Shown: positions 1-8,109 of the stretch, piece by piece
How the letters are laid out: each line of letters begins with the position of its first letter
How positions within the stretch are numbered: position 1 is the stretch's first letter
Origin: Alcanivoracaceae bacterium
GTDB taxonomy: Bacteria > Pseudomonadota > Gammaproteobacteria > Pseudomonadales > Alcanivoracaceae
Length of the DNA stretch: 64,000 nucleotides
Direction of reading: 5' to 3'
Assembly: GCA_029213045.1 (NCBI GenBank)
Contig: JARGPN010000009.1
Coordinates: 620,001-684,000 of the forward strand
Made by a program: the position numbers and the translations under genes
The notes under the pieces: generated by a model
Database searches by the model: none
What the model saw: the letters and a program-made list of their open reading frames with translations, nothing else
Told to the model about the DNA's origin: nothing

Positions 1-889
1 GCTTGGCCAATAATTCGTAATAGTGACTAAAGATATGAATTGAATCCGCCACAGCCATGCCAATCAAAATCACCGGCATGGCATTGGTGATCACATAAAA
101 TGGCACGCCACTGTAGCCCATAAAACCCACCGTCATTAACACGGAGGCAGCGATCACCAAATTGCCCAATAACGCGGGGGCAAAACGACGAAACGCAATA
201 ATTAAAATGATGGTGATGATTAAACCGGCCAACGGATTTAATCGGCTGGCATCGCGATCAATGTAATGCCCGAGGTAGCCGAGTACCGCCCCTTCACCGG
301 CGGTATAGACCATGGTCGCGGCGGGCAGTTTTTGGCTAGCCACCAGCGTCTCTAGCGATTGATACGTCGCTTCGGCTTTGCTGTCGTCGTACAGCTCGGC
401 AATGATTAACGTCATGGCACCGTCTTCCGACACCATCAGTCCATTGTACAAAGGGAAATTTTGAATCGCGTTTCGAACCGCGCTTGGCCCGCCATCTTCA
501 AGCAAATCCATAAACGGCGAAACATCCATGCCGGCGCTGTTACCGACGATGTTGTTCTCCGTGGACAAACTCATGGTGCGGTCTTCGTTCACATTCGGTA
601 GCGAATTCACAGCGTCGGTGAGTGACGACACTAACGCCAACACGTCGTCCGTATAAATCCCGTCCGCGCCTTGGTGCTCTATCGCAATAACCAGGGGATC
701 ACTGATGCCAAAAATTTTACGTGCTTTGTTTTTATAAATTAGCGCTGGATTATCTGAGGATAAAAACGCATCAGCGCGAGTATCCTTAAATACCTTGCTC
801 AGGCCGGACGCCAATAAGCCCAGGCAAAGCAGCCCTATCAGCAGTGTGGTTTTAGGGTATCGAATACCGAGTAATGTGAACGTTTGCAT
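1..889 (-). CDS. RND/MMPL-family exporter, N-terminal part (gene runs off the left edge)
   Basis: This is the first ~296 codons of an inner-membrane transporter of the RND superfamily (predicted-exporter/MMPL type). A first membrane segment spans about residues 10-30. A soluble periplasmic loop of about 190 residues follows, and a cluster of hydrophobic segments begins near residue 225. The last visible segment carries GMAVADSIHIFSHYYE, the small-residue/D/H/E pattern typical of the central helices of this family. The ATG at 889 has AGGA six bases upstream. The C-terminal half lies outside the window, so substrate and partners are unknown. A 13-bp motif upstream is shared with the neighbouring marR-type gene, which suggests control by that regulator. 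Confidence 0.85.
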   Translation of the reverse strand, partial: MQTFTLLGIRYPKTTLLIGLLCLGLLASGLSKVFKDTRADAFLSSDNPALIYKNKARKIFGISDPLVIAIEHQGADGIYTDDVLALVSSLTDAVNSLPNVNEDRTMSLSTENNIVGNSAGMDVSPFMDLLEDGGPSAVRNAIQNFPLYNGLMVSEDGAMTLIIAELYDDSKAEATYQSLETLVASQKLPAATMVYTAGEGAVLGYLGHYIDRDASRLNPLAGLIITIILIIAFRRFAPALLGNLVIAASVLMTVGFMGYSGVPFYVITNAMPVILIGMAVADSIHIFSHYYELLAK

Positions 890-918
890 GGCGATTCCTG
901 CCTTATGATTAAACATGT

Positions 919-931
919 GTATGCATGTAAT
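919..931 (-). promoter_or_regulatory. Putative MarR operator in front of the exporter gene
   Basis: On the minus strand the sequence is ATTACATGCATAC, with a palindromic ATGCAT core. It lies 29 bases upstream of the exporter start codon. The identical 13-mer sits 30-39 bases upstream of the marR-type gene. The identical sequence and nearly identical placement are seen directly; the role as a repressor site is inferred. Confidence 0.5.
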
Positions 932-972
932 TGTGCAGCATTTAATGCCTAACGATTGCGTCGCCGCAAAAA

Positions 973-1392
973 TCAGGACTTCATTTCGATCAATGCGCTA
1001 GATGAACTTAAGAGTTGTTCGATGAGCTCGGGGCCAAGCTTTTTCTCAACACTTTTCTGAGCTTGCTTCCAACGTTTCTCCGCGTCTTTGTAGAGCGCTT
1101 TACCGCTCTCCGATAAAGAGCAGAGCATTACCCTACGATCTGCGGCGTCTGCCGTGCGCTCGATATAACCGCCACGGATCAGCGGTTGCAGGCTACGCGT
1201 GAGCGTCGCCTGTTCGACCAACAGGACTTTTTCCAGTTGCTGCTGCGAGCAGCTTTTCATGTGCCACAAGGCGCGCAACACGCTGAACTGGGTAACTTTA
1301 ATGCCCACATCGCTCAGATAACCGTTGTAATGGCTGGTGAGCACGCGATCCGCCTGGCGCAGCTTGAGGTTCAAACAAGGCTGAATTTGCAT
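973..1392 (-). CDS. MarR-family transcriptional regulator
   Basis: A 139-residue winged-helix regulator of the MarR family. The core VTQFSVLRAL...QQQLEKVLLVEQATLTRSLQPLIRGGYIERTADAADRR is the usual helix-turn-helix plus wing with a D-R-R turn, at about residues 35-90. Such proteins bind palindromes as dimers and usually respond to small aromatic ligands. The ATG at 1392 is preferred because AGGA lies nine bases upstream; an in-frame ATG at 1401 almost touches that AGGA. The exporter gene begins 84 bases downstream on the same strand, and both have the same 13-bp motif upstream. A regulator-pump unit with autoregulation is likely. The ligand is unknown. Confidence 0.88.
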   Translation of the reverse strand: MQIQPCLNLKLRQADRVLTSHYNGYLSDVGIKVTQFSVLRALWHMKSCSQQQLEKVLLVEQATLTRSLQPLIRGGYIERTADAADRRVMLCSLSESGKALYKDAEKRWKQAQKSVEKKLGPELIEQLLSSSSALIEMKS

Positions 1393-1431
1393 AGTGAGCA
1401 TTCCTGTGTGATCTACCGCTATTTAATATGC

Positions 1432-1444
1432 GTATGCATGTAAT
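1432..1444 (-). promoter_or_regulatory. Putative MarR operator in front of the marR-type gene
   Basis: This is a second copy of the minus-strand motif ATTACATGCATAC, located 39 bases upstream of the preferred marR start (30 bases from the alternative ATG at 1401). It matches the site in front of the exporter at all 13 positions. Autoregulation is inferred. Confidence 0.5.
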
Positions 1445-1540
1445 GTCAAAAGCTAATGTGTCATGGGTAGATACTTAGGATTTCTGTAGCGCCGAAAGCT
1501 GGAAAAATCTCGGCAACATCAGTGACACCAAACCATGTGG

Positions 1541-1835
1541 CACAACCCAATGTGGGAGCTTGCCCGCAAGCGATTGGGCTTCGATCACTGCAGTATCGCT
1601 TGCAGGCAAGCTCCCACAGAGGACCTAGCGAGTTGGGATTCTTTGGTTTTTATCTGAGGCCGACTTGCATCCAAAGCCCGAGAAACCTCAACAACCCCAA
1701 TGGCACAAACCCATGTGGGAGCTTGCCTGCAAGCGATTGGGCCTCGATCACTGCAGTATCGCTTGCAGGCAAGCTCCCACAGAAGACAGTACCGATTGGG
1801 TGTCTTGGATTTTCAGCCGAGGCTGGGCTGTATTT
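1541..1835. repeat. REP-type inverted repeat array A (two 68-bp hairpins)
   Basis: Two hairpins lie at 1551-1618 and 1714-1781, 163 bp apart. Each has a 24-nt left arm that begins TGTGGGAGCTTGCC, a 20-nt loop, and a matching right arm that ends GGCAAGCTCCCACA. Within each arm GCTTGC and GCAAGC form a smaller stem, as in REP elements of Pseudomonas. The spacer between the hairpins is nearly the same as in array B. A degenerate spacer follows up to about 1835. Short open frames cross the array in several frames, but they are by-products of the repeat. Together with the marR upstream region, this accounts for the gene-free stretch 1402-1835. Confidence 0.9.
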
Positions 1836-2159
1836 TCAATGAGTATTGCTCAGCTGTTTTTGCCGCATTAGCAGGTACACCACCAAACCAACCGCGACGC
1901 CCGGCACGACACCTAGCAACAGCGCTATCCAACCGCCCTTCACCGATTTTCGCTCGTGGAAAACCCACACAGCCAGTACTGCCCAGCAAGAAAAAATGTC
2001 AGCGGCATAACCGCTTGAATAGGGATTAACAAATCCTGCGGCGAAGGCGCCAAGAATATCGAAGTCTTGCAGGAGTGGTGGGATAACGACGTAGCAAAAA
2101 ATAAACGTAAACAGTGCAGCAATAAGAATAAGCGCGTTTCGATACAGAGTGTCTGACAT
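1836..2159 (-). CDS. DUF2834-type small membrane protein
   Basis: A 107-residue protein with three hydrophobic segments, at about residues 5-27, 50-66 and 75-95. The pattern of a first helix, an N-P/D-x-F segment and a W-V-x-x-E-R between helices 2 and 3 resembles the DUF2834 family of inner-membrane proteins of unknown function. The ATG at 2159 is preferred because GAGAG lies six bases upstream; an ATG two codons earlier (2165) is possible. It follows rimI by 31 bases on the same strand and may be read through from it. Its 3' end abuts REP array A. No function is proposed. Confidence 0.65.
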   Translation of the reverse strand: MSDTLYRNALILIAALFTFIFCYVVIPPLLQDFDILGAFAAGFVNPYSSGYAADIFSCWAVLAVWVFHERKSVKGGWIALLLGVVPGVAVGLVVYLLMRQKQLSNTH

Positions 2160-2190
2160 GATCATCTCTCGCTGTTATGTAGTTAAGTGT

Positions 2191-2661
2191 TTACTTGTGA
2201 CCGACTAACTCCATCATCATCAAGATGGCGTCTTCGCGGCCTTCCGCCGAACGATAATAGGCGCGGCGCACGCCGATTTCGTTAAAGCCGATATGTTCAT
2301 AGAGTTGCCTTGCGGCGGTGTTGCTTTTGCGTACTTCGAGAAAAATGATGCTGGTGTCGTTTTCTTCGCAACGCTCAATTAGGCGATTGATTAACGCCCA
2401 GCCGAGCCCACGGCGTTGAAAAGCGGGAGCGATAACGACATTTAATAAATGCGCTTCATCAAGCACGCGTGACACCACTTGAAAGCCAGCGATTTGGCCG
2501 TCTTTTTCTACGACTTCGCAATCGTGACCGCTGGCGATGCCTTCGGCAAAAATATTGCGGCTCCACGGAGTCGGTTGAGCGGCGTTTTCAATTTCTAGTA
2601 CAGCGTCGAGATCTGATTCCTGCATCGGGCGAACGGAAAAACCTGCGTGCAGTACAATCAT
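2191..2661 (-). CDS. rimI: RimI, ribosomal protein S18 alanine N-acetyltransferase
   Basis: A 156-residue GNAT acetyltransferase that acetylates the N-terminal alanine of ribosomal protein S18. The acetyl-CoA loop QRRGLG is at residues 82-87. The RimI signature continues with the glutamate of LEVRKSN at 109, the tyrosine of QLYEHIGF at 121, and RRAYYRSAEGREDA at 132-145. Length is normal. Its start codon overlaps the stop of the upstream HolD-like gene by four bases (ATGA). The holD-rimI pairing is also found in E. coli, which supports both assignments. Confidence 0.93.
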   Translation of the reverse strand: MIVLHAGFSVRPMQESDLDAVLEIENAAQPTPWSRNIFAEGIASGHDCEVVEKDGQIAGFQVVSRVLDEAHLLNVVIAPAFQRRGLGWALINRLIERCEENDTSIIFLEVRKSNTAARQLYEHIGFNEIGVRRAYYRSAEGREDAILMMMELVGHK

Positions 2662-3380
2662 GCAGAGCGCCCTGTCTTTTTATCTGCATAGGAATAAAAG
2701 CCGGTGGCGAGCATTGCCTGCCAAGTGCGACGTTTTTGCTCTACGGGGTCTTGCAGCATTTCTTGCAAGGCGCTGACGGGGAGTATTACGGCACTATTGT
2801 CTTCACTGTGCAGCGCGAAGCGCGGTGCATTCAAACAGGCTTTGCAGCTCTGTTCGCTAACACACAGCAATATCTTTCCGCCAAGGCCACGCGTGAACGA
2901 TTGAAAGGTTTTGCTCAGCGCGGCGTCATCCATGGCAACATCGGAGAGCGGCCATAAGAATTTGCGCACGCTTTTACGTTGCCCTGGAAAAATCGCCAAC
3001 AGGTTTTGCAACAGCTGTAACGCTTCACGACTTAAGTCTGGTGCGCTGGGATCTTCCTGTTCTGCGATCACCCACACCTCGCCGATTTGATGTGCTTGCA
3101 AGGTCAGCTGCGTGCTCGGTGCAACTTTCTTTTTCGTTTGCGGCTCAGCGGTAGGAGCAGCCTGCGGCGCAGGCGCTTGACGCGCTTGCTCAGTTGGCAA
3201 TGACATCGACGCAGCGGCTTGCGCGGGCACTTGTGGTTCAGGCGCTAATTGCACCGCAGGTGTGGCAACTTCTGGCCATTCAAGTAATGGCGTTTCTGCG
3301 GCGCCGGGCAACGGCGCAGCCGCCACCCAGGGCGTCACGCCGAGGGCTTTTATATAGGCTTGCCGTTGCAGTTCGTTCAT
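2658..3380 (-). CDS. HolD-like protein, candidate DNA polymerase III psi subunit
   Basis: A 240-residue protein. Its N-terminus RQAYIKALGVTPWV (residues 6-19) resembles the start of E. coli HolD, the peptide through which psi contacts the clamp loader: QLQQLGITQW in E. coli. A Pro/Ala/Gln-rich, probably disordered stretch (about 21-90) follows, then a folded domain from about 92. The C-terminus has a basic segment with KRRTWQAMLATGFYSY, comparable to ALWQQICTYEHDF of HolD. It is about 100 residues longer than E. coli psi, mainly because of the linker. It overlaps rimI by four bases and follows leuA by 29. In other genomes such proteins may be labelled TonB-like because of the proline-rich part. 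The assignment is by position and short motifs. Confidence 0.6.
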   Translation of the reverse strand: MNELQRQAYIKALGVTPWVAAAPLPGAAETPLLEWPEVATPAVQLAPEPQVPAQAAASMSLPTEQARQAPAPQAAPTAEPQTKKKVAPSTQLTLQAHQIGEVWVIAEQEDPSAPDLSREALQLLQNLLAIFPGQRKSVRKFLWPLSDVAMDDAALSKTFQSFTRGLGGKILLCVSEQSCKACLNAPRFALHSEDNSAVILPVSALQEMLQDPVEQKRRTWQAMLATGFYSYADKKTGRSA

Positions 3381-3409
3381 GACTTATCTCTTTCTATTTA
3401 TCAACGTGA

Positions 3410-4957
3410 CTACACATCCGCCGCTTGTGGGTGAGCGCGCTCTAGCCCCGCAGCAAAATGATTTAATGCATTCAGATACGCTTTGGCTGATGCACTAATA
3501 ATGTCTACGTCGGCACCGTGGCCATTCACAATGCGGCCACCTTTCTCTAAACGCACGGTCACTTCGCCTTGGCTGTCGGTGCCCGAGGTAATGGCGTTGA
3601 CCGAGTACAGCTGCAAGCTACTTTCACTTTTCGCAACGTTTTCAATCGCTTTGAAGGTGGCGTCTACTGGGCCTGCGCCTTTTGCTCGTGCTTCAACTTC
3701 TTTTCCGTCAACGGAAAGAATGATATGCGCTTCCGGTGTTTCGCCGGTTTTTGAGGCGGCATCTAAATACACCAGTTTAAAGCGCTCATCTTCTGCCGCT
3801 TGTTTTGTGTCGCTAATCAGGGCTTGTAAATCTTCGTCGAAGATTTCGTGTTTTTTGTCGGCTAAATCTTTGAAGCGTTGAAATGCGTCATTCAGCTCTT
3901 CATTCGTTTCAAAGGTCACGCCGAGTTCTTCTACGCGTGCGCGAAACGCGGCGCGGCCTGAGTGCTTACCCAATACCATGCGGTTGGTGTTCCAGCCCAC
4001 ATCTTCGGCGCGCATGATTTCGTAGGTTTCGCGGTGCTTAAGCACGCCATCTTGGTGAATGCCGGATTCATGGGCGAATGCATTGGCACCGACGATGGCT
4101 TTATTCGGCTGCACTGGAAAGCCTGTTATCGACGACACGAGACGCGAGGCCGGGACAATTTCGGTGGTATTAATATGCGTTTCCACTGGAAATAAATCCG
4201 CGCGGGTGCGCACCGCCATAACAATTTCTTCTAGCGATGCGTTGCCCGCACGCTCGCCTAATCCGTTAATGGTGCACTCAACTTGGCGTGCGCCGTTGAG
4301 CACCGCTTCCAATGAGTTAGCGACCGCAAGGCCGAGGTCGTTATGGCAGTGCACAGAGAAGATAGCTTTATCCGCATTGGGAATACGTTCGAGCAATTGC
4401 TTAATGGTGTTGCCGTATTGGCCTGGGATGGCATAGCCAACGGTGTCGGGAATATTAATGGTACGCGCGCCCGCATTGATCACTTGTTCGATGATGCGGC
4501 ATAGAAAATCGATATCGGAACGGCCTGCGTCTTCGCAAGAAAATTCCACATCATCAATTAAGTTACGCGCGTGTTTGACTGCGTTCACGGCGTGCACGAT
4601 CACTTCGTCTGGTGCCAGGCGAAGTTTATGTTCCATATGGATGGGGCTAGTGGCGATAAAGGTATGGATGCGGCCACTGTTCGCGCCGGCCAAGGCTTCG
4701 CCGGCGCGGTCGATATCTGACTCTTTAGCGCGAGCGAGTGAGCAGATGGTGGAATCTTTAATGGTGTTGGCGATGAGTTTCACTGACTCGAAATCGCCTT
4801 GGCTGGCAATGGCGAAGCCAGCCTCGATGACATCGACGCGCATGCGCTCAAGCACTTTAGCAATGCGCAGTTTTTCGTCACGGTCCATGGTCGCACCGGG
4901 GCTTTGCTCGCCGTCGCGTAGGGTTGTGTCAAAAATAATCAGGCGGTCTTTGCTCAT
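3410..4957 (-). CDS. leuA: LeuA, 2-isopropylmalate synthase
   Basis: A 515-residue enzyme that condenses acetyl-CoA with 2-oxoisovalerate, the first committed step of leucine synthesis. The TIM-barrel start [13 protein letters not shown] holds the catalytic arginine and metal aspartate (residues 9-21). The metal motif [12 protein letters not shown] lies near residue 205. The C-terminal third (from about 390) is the leucine-binding regulatory domain. Length fits the shorter LeuA type of E. coli. The ATG at 4957 has GAGAG five bases upstream and is preferred over the in-frame ATG at 4969. It is the first gene of leuA-holD-rimI. No leader peptide is apparent. REP array B lies upstream. Confidence 0.97.
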   Translation of the reverse strand: MSKDRLIIFDTTLRDGEQSPGATMDRDEKLRIAKVLERMRVDVIEAGFAIASQGDFESVKLIANTIKDSTICSLARAKESDIDRAGEALAGANSGRIHTFIATSPIHMEHKLRLAPDEVIVHAVNAVKHARNLIDDVEFSCEDAGRSDIDFLCRIIEQVINAGARTINIPDTVGYAIPGQYGNTIKQLLERIPNADKAIFSVHCHNDLGLAVANSLEAVLNGARQVECTINGLGERAGNASLEEIVMAVRTRADLFPVETHINTTEIVPASRLVSSITGFPVQPNKAIVGANAFAHESGIHQDGVLKHRETYEIMRAEDVGWNTNRMVLGKHSGRAAFRARVEELGVTFETNEELNDAFQRFKDLADKKHEIFDEDLQALISDTKQAAEDERFKLVYLDAASKTGETPEAHIILSVDGKEVEARAKGAGPVDATFKAIENVAKSESSLQLYSVNAITSGTDSQGEVTVRLEKGGRIVNGHGADVDIISASAKAYLNALNHFAAGLERAHPQAADV

Positions 4958-5044
4958 GGAGGCTCTCAATGTCTTTTTGTGTTTGGGCAGCGCGTTGCCT
5001 AGGTGGTCGCCGAGAAAGCAAAGCAGGCCCGGCGAGCCTGTCCG

Positions 5045-5053
5045 ATTCTACCA
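5045..5053 (-). promoter_or_regulatory. Candidate extended -10 promoter of leuA
   Basis: On the minus strand TGGTAGAAT matches an extended -10 element (TGnTATAAT with one change). No good -35 hexamer is seen at the usual distance, which is tolerable for extended -10 promoters. The predicted leader is about 80 nt. The site lies between REP array B and leuA. Confidence 0.35.
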
Positions 5054-5084
5054 GATCATGTCAGCAGCAGCAGGCGTTGATCGC

Positions 5085-5762
5085 ACAAATCCCAAGTGGC
5101 ACAAACCATGTGGGAGCTTGCCTGCAAGCGATTGGGCTTCGATCACTGCAGCATCGCTTGCAGGCAAGCTCCCACAGAGAACATAGCGGGTTGGGATTCT
5201 TTGGTTTTATCTGAGGCTGACTTGCATCCATAGCCCGAGAAAACCTCAACAACCCCAATGGCACAAATCCCATGTGGGAGCTTGCCTGCAAGCGATTGGG
5301 CTTCGATCACTGCTGTATCGCTTGCAAGCAAGCTCCCACAGAGAACATAGCGGGGATTGGAATTCTTTGGTTTTTATCTGAGGCTGAGCTGCATCCATAG
5401 CCCGAGAAAACCTCAACAACCCCAATGGCACAAACCAATGTGGGAGCTTGCCTGCAAGCGATTGGGCTTCGATCACTGCTGTATCGCTTGCAGGCAAGCT
5501 CCCACAGAGAACAGAGCGGGTTGGAATTCTTTGGTTTTTATCCGAGGCTGACTTGCATCCAAAGCCAGAGAAAACCTCAACAACCGCAATGGCACAAACC
5601 AATGTGGGAGCTTACCCGCAAGCGATTGGGCTTCGATCACTGCAGTATCGCTTGCAGGCAAGCTCCCACATGGACCGAAAACACTGAATAGCTTGGGGGG
5701 TTGATTACATGCTGGGTATTGCCAATTTTTGGTTTCGATTGCAAGCAACATCCCAAGACGTT
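5085..5762. repeat. REP-type inverted repeat array B (four 68-bp hairpins)
   Basis: Hairpins lie at 5109-5176, 5273-5340, 5439-5506 and 5603-5670, so the period is 164-166 bp. Each is exactly 68 bp, with arms beginning TGTGGGAGCTT and ending AAGCTCCCACA. The three complete spacers (96-98 bp) are almost identical to each other and to the spacer of array A. Each spacer contains an imperfect inverted repeat: GGGTTGGGATTCTTTGGTTT in the first half faces GAAAACCTCAACAACCCC in the second half. A decayed copy of the spacer extends to about 5760, next to the DUF3592 stop codon. No gene is supported in this 800-bp gap. Confidence 0.93.
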
Positions 5763-7472
5763 TTATACGAGCCTCAGTAAACGCAAAATATTTTTTTGCA
5801 TGGCCTCGGCGACGTCGCGGCCAGCTAAGCCTTCGGCGAGCCGAATGTTTTTACCGTCGGCATTCACCTCTAAATGAAAGTATTCGGTCTTCTTGTTGCC
5901 AGAGGTCACGCTGCCGGCACTTGTCAGCACAAGCTGATCAGCCCGATCTAAACGTCCTTTACGCTGCCACAGCGCCCTGCCGCCCCAGCGGCGGATAATC
6001 ACAACGTCCCCATTACTGATGCGTGCGTCGAGTGATCTACCCGCCATAAAGACGCCGCCAAAGAACATCGGAAAGCCAAACAGGCCAAACACAAACGCCA
6101 TAAAATAAAGCATCAGCCCCTCTTTAGCGGCGACGACCGCCATCCCCACCGATGCACCTGCAAAGATGAGCCCCATCAATAGGAGCATCCATGTCATGGC
6201 GCCGTTTCGCCCTACACGGCTTTGAAGCATCAAACCCTCTGCGGTTTGCACAACATCAATTTGTTCTGCGGCATCCACCGTTGCTTGTGCGTACGCACGT
6301 TTTTCCGAACGCTGGACATGGGATTGCGGCAACGGCACAACGGCTTGCTCCGTTCCCTGTACCACGGGTACAACATAGGTGCGTTCAAGCGGCACCGGCT
6401 TTTTCGGTCCTTCCAAAATCACTCGCCACTCGACTTTATCTCGACCGCTTTCGTCAGTGACGGGCAAATCCGTGGGCGGTGTAAAGGCGAAACGTAGCGA
6501 CGCACCACTGCCCTGCATGTGCACGTAAGGCTCTTGTTCTTTTTGCCAGATCACGTTTTCCGTGGTGCTGCTATTTTTTCCTCTGCCTTGGCGGATACGC
6601 ACGCACACTAAATTTACGCGCCACTGATCATGTGAAATCCATTTCGATAACGTGATATCTCCGGCTATATCACCGCCGAGCTGCCCGGGATATGGCGCGA
6701 GCATCAATGGCACAGGGCCGTAATGCTGCCAATTTCTCCGCATTTTCCATGCTGCGTAGGCAAGTACCAACCCCACCACTGGAAACACTAATGCCACCAG
6801 CACCATATAATTGCCTTTCTTTATTTCACCCGGCAACGCAGTGAGCACGGGGAAACTCACCGCGAGGAAAATAAATCCCATAAATGCCAACACCCAATGG
6901 CCGTGCCGTTCCGAGGAAAAAATAGCCTCTGCGTGGGTCGCCGATGCACGTTTAAATATTTTTCCAGAAAACATGATGGCAACGCCCACCAGCGCAAAAA
7001 TACCGCCAAATAAGAACATGAAAAATAGCTTTTGCGGGCGCAAATCGCGCAGCAGGTAACTTTCGGTGGGGTCGTTCGGGTTCACCCAAATGCGCACACG
7101 ATTCAACGCTTGAGCGCGCTGCAAACGACTGAGTGCCTTGCGATGGTAGTCACCGACATTATCGCTACTGCTGTCATAACCTACGTTGGTATTGACGTAT
7201 TGGCGCCCGTTAAATTGATAGCTGTATGACGCGGAGAGTGAATAGGTATAGCCGTTGTCGCCACTGTGCGATTCGACATCCACCGCATTAAGCGTGGCCG
7301 GGATATGCGGCCAACTGGCGCTCCGCCAATGTTGGTATACGGTGTCTAGCGGGCCGAACGCTATAACGCAAAGACCCGCCGTAAGAAAAACAAGACCAAA
7401 TAGATTTAGGCCGATATTTCTTTTTTGTTTTTTTGTGTCTTGTGTCGACATAGTCCTAGATTCTTCAGACAT
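5763..7472 (-). CDS. DUF3592-domain membrane protein
   Basis: A protein of up to 569 residues with about six membrane segments (near 20-40, 148-170, 193-212, 218-242, and two in 410-465). The first soluble region (about 45-145) has the DUF3592 pattern: W-P-x-x-x-A, Y-x-Y-x-x-x-G-x-x-Y, and VRIWVNPNDPTESYL. A second soluble region (about 255-375) and a C-terminal domain resemble the membrane-anchored beta-rich domains of this family. Function is unknown. The start is uncertain: ATG at 7472 or at 7451 (AGGA close upstream). Either way it overlaps the end of the rhombosortase gene by 46-67 bases, so the two are probably translated together. Confidence 0.75.
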   Translation of the reverse strand: MSEESRTMSTQDTKKQKRNIGLNLFGLVFLTAGLCVIAFGPLDTVYQHWRSASWPHIPATLNAVDVESHSGDNGYTYSLSASYSYQFNGRQYVNTNVGYDSSSDNVGDYHRKALSRLQRAQALNRVRIWVNPNDPTESYLLRDLRPQKLFFMFLFGGIFALVGVAIMFSGKIFKRASATHAEAIFSSERHGHWVLAFMGFIFLAVSFPVLTALPGEIKKGNYMVLVALVFPVVGLVLAYAAWKMRRNWQHYGPVPLMLAPYPGQLGGDIAGDITLSKWISHDQWRVNLVCVRIRQGRGKNSSTTENVIWQKEQEPYVHMQGSGASLRFAFTPPTDLPVTDESGRDKVEWRVILEGPKKPVPLERTYVVPVVQGTEQAVVPLPQSHVQRSEKRAYAQATVDAAEQIDVVQTAEGLMLQSRVGRNGAMTWMLLLMGLIFAGASVGMAVVAAKEGLMLYFMAFVFGLFGFPMFFGGVFMAGRSLDARISNGDVVIIRRWGGRALWQRKGRLDRADQLVLTSAGSVTSGNKKTEYFHLEVNADGKNIRLAEGLAGRDVAEAMQKNILRLLRLV

Positions 7473-8029
7473 AGCCCCAGCCCAATTAAAGTGCCCATGA
7501 TGCTGCCATACAGGTGCGCGTTAACGTAAACACGACCTTTGATAATACCCTGCAAATAATTCACATCGTATTCGGGGGTATGCTCCCAAATTAGACGTGC
7601 GCAAATTAGCGTTAATACGATGGAGTGTAGCCAGCGATTACCGCGCCAGCCGATGATCAAGCACATGATCAAAAAGCCATGCAGTATGCCGGAAAGACCG
7701 ACATACCATTGCAGGTCGGTATCGATATAGAAAAATGCGAGTCCGACAACGATGGACGACAGGCTAAACCATAACCATAGGATTTTTCTGGTGAGCAAAT
7801 CGGTGAAGAAAAACCAGCACATAAAAAAGCCGCTTAGGTTCATCAGCATGTGCCATTGGTTGAGGTGCACAAGGTGGCAACTAACTAAGCGCCAGATTTG
7901 CCCTGCTTCAATGGCGTCTCGGTCGTAGCGCAGCCATGGATTAACCCATTCGTGCGCAAAGCCCAGCACCAACATCAGGGCGATAAGTGCAAAGACATGC
8001 CACTTTAGTTTTTCGTCTGCTGTATGCAT
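7406..8029 (-). CDS. rrtA: Rhombosortase (rhomboid-like intramembrane serine protease)
   Basis: A 207-residue polytopic protease. Family features are QIWRLVSCHLVHLNQWHMLMN (about residues 44-64), the catalytic serine motif WYVGLSGILHG (about 108-118), and the histidine in VYVNAHLYGSIMG (about 168-180). Rhombosortases cleave proteins carrying a C-terminal GlyGly-CTERM tail (glycine motif, hydrophobic helix, basic end) during surface delivery. No gene in this window encodes such a tail, so its substrates must be elsewhere. The downstream DUF3592 gene overlaps its 3' end. The C-terminal basic tail (HKTQKNKK) lies in the overlap. Confidence 0.85.
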   Translation of the reverse strand: MHTADEKLKWHVFALIALMLVLGFAHEWVNPWLRYDRDAIEAGQIWRLVSCHLVHLNQWHMLMNLSGFFMCWFFFTDLLTRKILWLWFSLSSIVVGLAFFYIDTDLQWYVGLSGILHGFLIMCLIIGWRGNRWLHSIVLTLICARLIWEHTPEYDVNYLQGIIKGRVYVNAHLYGSIMGTLIGLGLCLKNLGLCRHKTQKNKKEISA

Positions 8030-8109
8030 TGAGCTATTTTTATCGGCAGTTTAAGAGTGGTTAGGCTAAACCAAACCGATAAGAAAATCCGTAGTTGGTT
8101 TTTTGTGGT

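Noticed and set aside
1522-1871. Overlapping open frames of 60-110 codons in both strands across REP array A
   Set aside because: They are translations of the repeat itself (the same QASSHR/ELACKR-like peptides recur in several frames and arrays) and have no SD or family match.
5061-5751. Open frames of 60-118 codons in array B
   Set aside because: Same repeat-derived peptides as in arrays A and C; no independent coding signal.
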